Positions 42,701 through 46,722 of a stretch of DNA of 46,722 bases are shown one piece after another (within the stretch, counting starts at the first letter, position 1; the number at the start of each line of letters is the position of its first letter). The stretch comes from Gonium pectorale. Its lineage: Eukaryota > Chlorophyta > Chlorophyceae > Chlamydomonadales > Volvocaceae. The translations under genes were made by a program, and so were the position numbers. Where the stretch lies: the NCBI GenBank assembly GCA_001584585.1, contig LSYV01000090.1:186807-233528 (forward strand). The letters run 5' to 3'. The notes under the pieces are model-generated. The model was not told the origin of the DNA. It saw nothing but the letters and a program-made list of their open reading frames with translations, and did no database searches.

Positions 42701-45700
42701 GCGACGCCATCGCCATGCTGCCCAGCATGTCGGCCTCCCTCTGCGCCAGATACCCGAGTAGGGACGGGCGCTCCCGCTGCGGAGCTTGAGGCGTGTCGTT
42801 GCGTGCCGGGGTGCCGGGGGGAGGCTGCGGAGTCACTCCGCCCAGCGTAGCCAGGGTGATACCATCGGGGCCGGAATGCCCGGGAGGTTTGGTGGCCTCG
42901 TACAGGTCGGCCCGCCGCCCCCGCCTCCTCAGCACCAGGAGCAACACACCCGTGACTGCCCCCAGCAGCACGACAACGACCGGAATGGCCACAGCAAGGG
43001 CGATCACCCAGATGCTGGCTCCTTCGCTGCCGTTCTCCGGGACCAGAGTAAGAACTTGGATGCCGCTAGGTTCCAGTGGGCCGTCCTGATGCTACCCAGG
43101 GGCTTGTGGCCGTGGAGAAAGCACAGGCTTCAGAGCGTCCGGGGCAGGGGCAAAGCATGGGGCTGGGGCTGAGCTGGGGCCTGCTGGCGGCAGTGGAGGG
43201 CAGGCCGCCTCCAGCTCCGGGCTCACGGGTACCCCTTCTGTGGCCATGAGGCGCGATGGCGCGTCGGGCGGCAGCTGGCTGGTGACGGTAACTTCGCGGC
43301 CGCTCCAGCCGTAGAAGGTCGCGGAGCGGAAGTGGACCGAGGAGTCGGTGTGCCAGGCCACGTCGCAGGAGGCGGCCAAGCGGAGGAGGAAGGCACGAAG
43401 GCAGGAGGGCGGACCCGCTGCCGATGCTGCCGCCTCATCGCCCGCCGCAGTATACTGCGCCTTCCGGCGCGTCGAGGCACCCGCTCGCTGAGGCACAGCT
43501 CCTAGCCGCCTGCGCAGCCCTGGGCCCAACCTGCTGCCGGCAACATCTCGACTGGCACCCTCCCCATCGAGGGTCCCAGGGCTGGGAGGCGGTGGTGGTG
43601 AGGGCGGTGGCACCGGCGGCAGCGCCCCCGCCTCCTCCAGCAGCCCCCGCAGCAGGGCCAGCTCGGCTGGGGGGACCACCAACGTGACGCGACGGAGGCG
43701 CAGCGGGGGAGGGTCGGACGACCTGCACAGCAGAGCGAGCACGGGCGGACGGTTTGAAGGCGGCTGCTACCCTGCCACTGCAGGGCCCACGCAACAAACG
43801 GACCGCACCCAGCCACAGGCATGCCGGTTTCCGCAGTCCGGCAATCCGGACACAGGCGCGAAGTCTGAACAGGTACGGGCACGTGAGGCGTCCTGCGCGG
43901 CAGGAGACCCCGCTGGTCTTGGATCGGGCGAGCTAAGACATTAAAGTGCGGATCCTGGGAAGGGCCGGCTGCCGGGCCCCGGATCGGGACATGCCGTCCC
44001 CACTCGCCTCGCTCCCCCGGGCAACTCACAAGAACGGCCCCCAGCTGCCACGGCCCTCACTACCATTCCAACCTAGCAGTCAACCCCACGCGCTGCACCT
44101 GTTGTTCATCGTGAAGGTCCCAGTAGCCCCCCGTTGCCGTCGCCCCAAACCCGCCTGTTCATTTTGAAGGTCCAGAGCGGCAGCGCCAGGGATGGCAGCG
44201 CGGCCTCTAGCAGCTCCTCGCGACTCGGGGGCGGTGGCGGGGGTAGTGAGGGGGCCGGAGGGGGCAGCGGGGGCGTCGGAGGGTCCGCTGGTGGTGGCGG
44301 GGGCGTCGGAGGGTCCGGTGGGGGCCAAGGAAGCCATGGGGTGCTTGGAGGGAAACTGGAGTCGCTGCTGTCCGAACTTCCGATCTCAGCCTGTACAAGC
44401 GACCTGCCCCTGGGGATGCCATCCACAAAGCCACCTGCGTCGTCCAGCGGAGGCAGGCTGGAAGCTGACGGCGGCTGCACTCCACCTCGCAGGACGTTGC
44501 CAGGACCCTCACCGCCGCCATGACCCGCACCAGCACCACCGTGGCCACCGGGACTGGCAGGCTGCGCGTCGTCTTCGCCGTACACCGGCGGCACCGCGAA
44601 CTCTGCGTGTGGAGGCGGCGCACCGAACTCTGCCGGGTGGGAGGGAGCCACCACCGGCGCCAGGTTGTACAGCACCATGTCCACCAGCATGAGGGGCGAG
44701 GAGGGGGGCAACGCAATCTGCGACCGGTGGCCCTGAATATGGGCGGGTGGCAGCAGAGGCAGCAATGGAAACGGGCGCACAAGCAGCGTGTCGAACGCGT
44801 GCCTTCGTGTGGGGGCGGCGTGGCGCGAAGCCACAGTCGCCATGAGTACGGAGCCTTCGCGAGCAGAGGAGGCGATCACGCTGTCCTCCGTGCACTTGGT
44901 GAGGCGAAGCGCGCCCACTGCAACTCAGCGCAGACGCACGCCGACGTCCTGGGCCGAGCCAACAAACCCACGCGCGGAAGCACGCATCGCGTATGGGTCC
45001 CTGCCGTGATCATGCTACCAGCATACCGCGTGCGCGGCCCTGCTGCCTCACACTCTCAGCTGCTGATGAGCAGCTACTGCACGCGCGCCTGCTGCTGTGA
45101 GGGCGCCCTGCCGCAGCTGGCAGGGGAGTGGGTCAACTCGGCGATCCGGCCATCGAGTCCCAACTCCAGCGCTTTGCCTCTCTTACTCCCCCGCGTGCCG
45201 CCAACCCCACACGGGCACCCCCACACGGGCACCCCCACACGGCCAGTTAGTCCCTCGCTACGCCCCAGGGGTAGCCACCAAGCAGCCGCTCCAGGCAGGC
45301 CCGTTCTTGAACACATCATTGCGCAGCAATGGTCCCAGCCGCAGGGTCACGATCGATTCCCTTGGCGACAGCGCCACGCCGCGATCCACAATGTACGAGG
45401 TGGCACCATGCATACAGGCCTCGCCGTCGAGCAGCAGCAGCAGCCGCAGTAGCGCTCCGCGAGTGAGCTACAGCAGCGAACAGCATCTGCTGCCACGCAC
45501 ACTTGCACCGCGCCGATCATCATGCCCACGCAACAGCCCTTGGTGGGCCGTCCATCGGCCCCAATCAGCCGCAGCAGCTGTCAAATCCCTGCGAGTGGCA
45601 GGAGCTCTTGCGCCCACCCACCCGCGCACCCACGCACCCTACCTGCACATCCCACATGGTCCGCCGGCCGGTCTGGGAAGCGGGCCAGCCCATGAGGGCG

Positions 45701-46539
45701 CAGGACGAGTCGAGATTCAGAAGCACCTCGGAACCGTAGATATTTCCGATGAGCGTCGCGGTGCCGGTCGCCGCGTCCTCGGTCTCGTACGGCAGGTCAC
45801 CAAGCCGCCTAAATTCGGTTTGGACCAGCACCGTCACGCCATGAGGGCCCACGGGTTTGCAGAAGTCCTGCAGCGAAGACCCGGGTGCGCGCTCCCGCAG
45901 GACCCACAGATTGCAGAGGCGCACCTGTGATGCGGAGCAACCAAGCCGGGCTTGAAACGACGGAGGCACGCGCCCGGGTTGTTAAACAGGCGTAGGCCGG
46001 TTGGTGGGTAGGAAGCAGCCGCCGGACCGGGCATGGAAACGCCGCCTTACTTGGCGACGGTGTTGTTGGCGTGTGGAGTTTACGGCAGCCGATTCGAAAG
46101 CCCACTTCACGCACAGGTGTGTGCGGCTGAGGGCAGCTGCCCCGCCCCCGCACACCCGCGACATCCCGACCACACCGCCCGCCACACACCGCCCTCTGCT
46201 GCATGTCCACGTGCACGTGCACGTGCCCACCGTTCCACGCATACATGCCCGCGGCTTGCCGTACAGTGCCGTACACATCCTACACACACGGCCTCCGGCG
46301 CACTCCAACAGCAGCGGCCCGCCTGCCCACGCATGCTACCTACCTGCGCGGGATCGCCCTCGAACACCTGCAGTAGCGGCCAGGTCGCGGCGGCGGCAGC
46401 CGCGGGGCGAGACGCAATAACGCCCGAGTCCTCCAGGCCCCAGACCATGCAGTCGTCCAGCGAGTGGCCGGGTGAGAGTGCCTCGTCCAGCATACTGAAG
46501 CGCGCGGCGCTGCCGGGCCCGGCTGGCGCCACTGTCATT
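39761..46539 (-). CDS. Receptor-like protein kinase paralogue E, exons 6-15, interrupted by an in-frame stop (partial at right)
   Basis: Exons on the minus strand, 5' to 3': 6 46539-46344, fused 7+8 45924-45643, 9 44732-44155, 10 43722-42575, 11 42358-42212, 12 41933-41535, 13 41178-40841, 14 40573-40265, 15 40003-39761. All lengths keep the family's phases. The ectodomain carries [14 protein letters not shown], a Gly/Pro linker with [12 protein letters not shown] and a [12 protein letters not shown] block. The helix core is [18 protein letters not shown]; the kinase has [17 protein letters not shown] and MAPE. Oddities: TAG at 43094-43092 replaces a conserved Trp codon just before the helix, and a 9-base deletion in exon 12 turns LPVAAKV into LPKV. 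Exons 7 and 8 have no intron between them. The last exon is extended to 80 codons, unlike its siblings. It is probably a decaying gene or one making only a secreted ectodomain. Exons 1-5 lie beyond the window. Confidence 0.78.
43092..43094 (-). other. In-frame TAG in exon 10 of E
   Basis: On the minus strand the codons read CCT GGG TAG CAT CAG GAC, where C has CCT GGG TGG CAT CAG GAC. The frame stays open on both sides, through the proline-rich stretch before it and the membrane helix after it. A single base change therefore separates the ectodomain from the membrane and kinase parts. Confidence 0.9.
45213..45243. repeat. Short tandem repeat in intron 8 of E
   Basis: Near-perfect copies of a 13-base unit, CACACGGGCACCC, lie head to tail in the intron between exons 8 and 9 of E (44733-45642). 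Apart from this repeat, that 910-base intron shows nothing I recognise. Confidence 0.8.
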
Positions 46540-46722
46540 CTACAGCGGGCGGAGGCGCGGAACACGACGCACCTCGACACGCGCACACACGCACACGTAC
46601 CCCGGCGCTCCACGCTCGCGCAGGGCGCGCGGTCGTCTGAACGGCCAGGGCGCCCGAAAGGCGCCATAAAGGAAACCACTCTCTTGTAGGCAGCGCCGGC
46701 TGCGGCAGCCGCAGGCGACTAC

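Overview
The window looks like nuclear DNA of a chlorophyte green alga, most likely of the volvocine/Chlamydomonas group. The basis is very high GC, short protein-coding exons split by many GC-rich introns with GTGAGN/GTGGGN donors and GCAG acceptors, runs of proline in SPPPPPP style (hydroxyproline-rich, wall-type) and alanine-rich linkers. There is no bacterial operon structure, no rRNA or tRNA that I can see, and one run of N (22309-22745).

Almost the whole window is one tandem family of large receptor-like protein kinase genes, named here A to E. Order: A (plus, only the kinase end, to 2473), B (plus, 4880-13384), a broken first-exon relic (14033-14290), C (plus, 15460-25614), an intergenic stretch holding a minus-strand last-exon relic (about 26880-27060), D (plus, 28595-37725), and E (minus, 39761 to beyond the right edge). 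D and E are convergent. Each complete gene has about 15 exons: signal peptide; a secreted region of conserved beta-strand-like blocks; a glycine/proline-rich linker; a second conserved block; one transmembrane helix; a juxtamembrane tail; and a cytoplasmic TKL-type kinase domain. I joined ectodomain and kinase ORFs into single genes because the intron phases match. Summed exon lengths are exact multiples of three: B 4797, C 5130 including the N run, D 4536 with both copies of exon 5.

The paralogues fall into subgroups by their last exon and flanks: A with B, C with D, and E apart. C and D also share about 1 kb of 5' flank and part of their 3' flank, so the duplicated unit was larger than the gene. 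Exon 14 (kinase C-lobe) is almost identical in all five and groups A with C and B with D, against the flanks, which points to gene conversion.

The copies differ in informative ways. D carries two in-phase versions of exon 5 and has lost the proline-rich linker. E has fused exons 7 and 8, a three-residue deletion in front of the kinase lysine, and an in-frame TAG just before the transmembrane segment. A conserved non-canonical GC-AG intron is predicted between exons 9 and 10 in all four visible copies. No ligand or pathway can be read from the sequence. The layout (secreted domain, wall-like proline linker, one membrane pass, kinase) suggests surface or cell-wall sensing, and that is inference.
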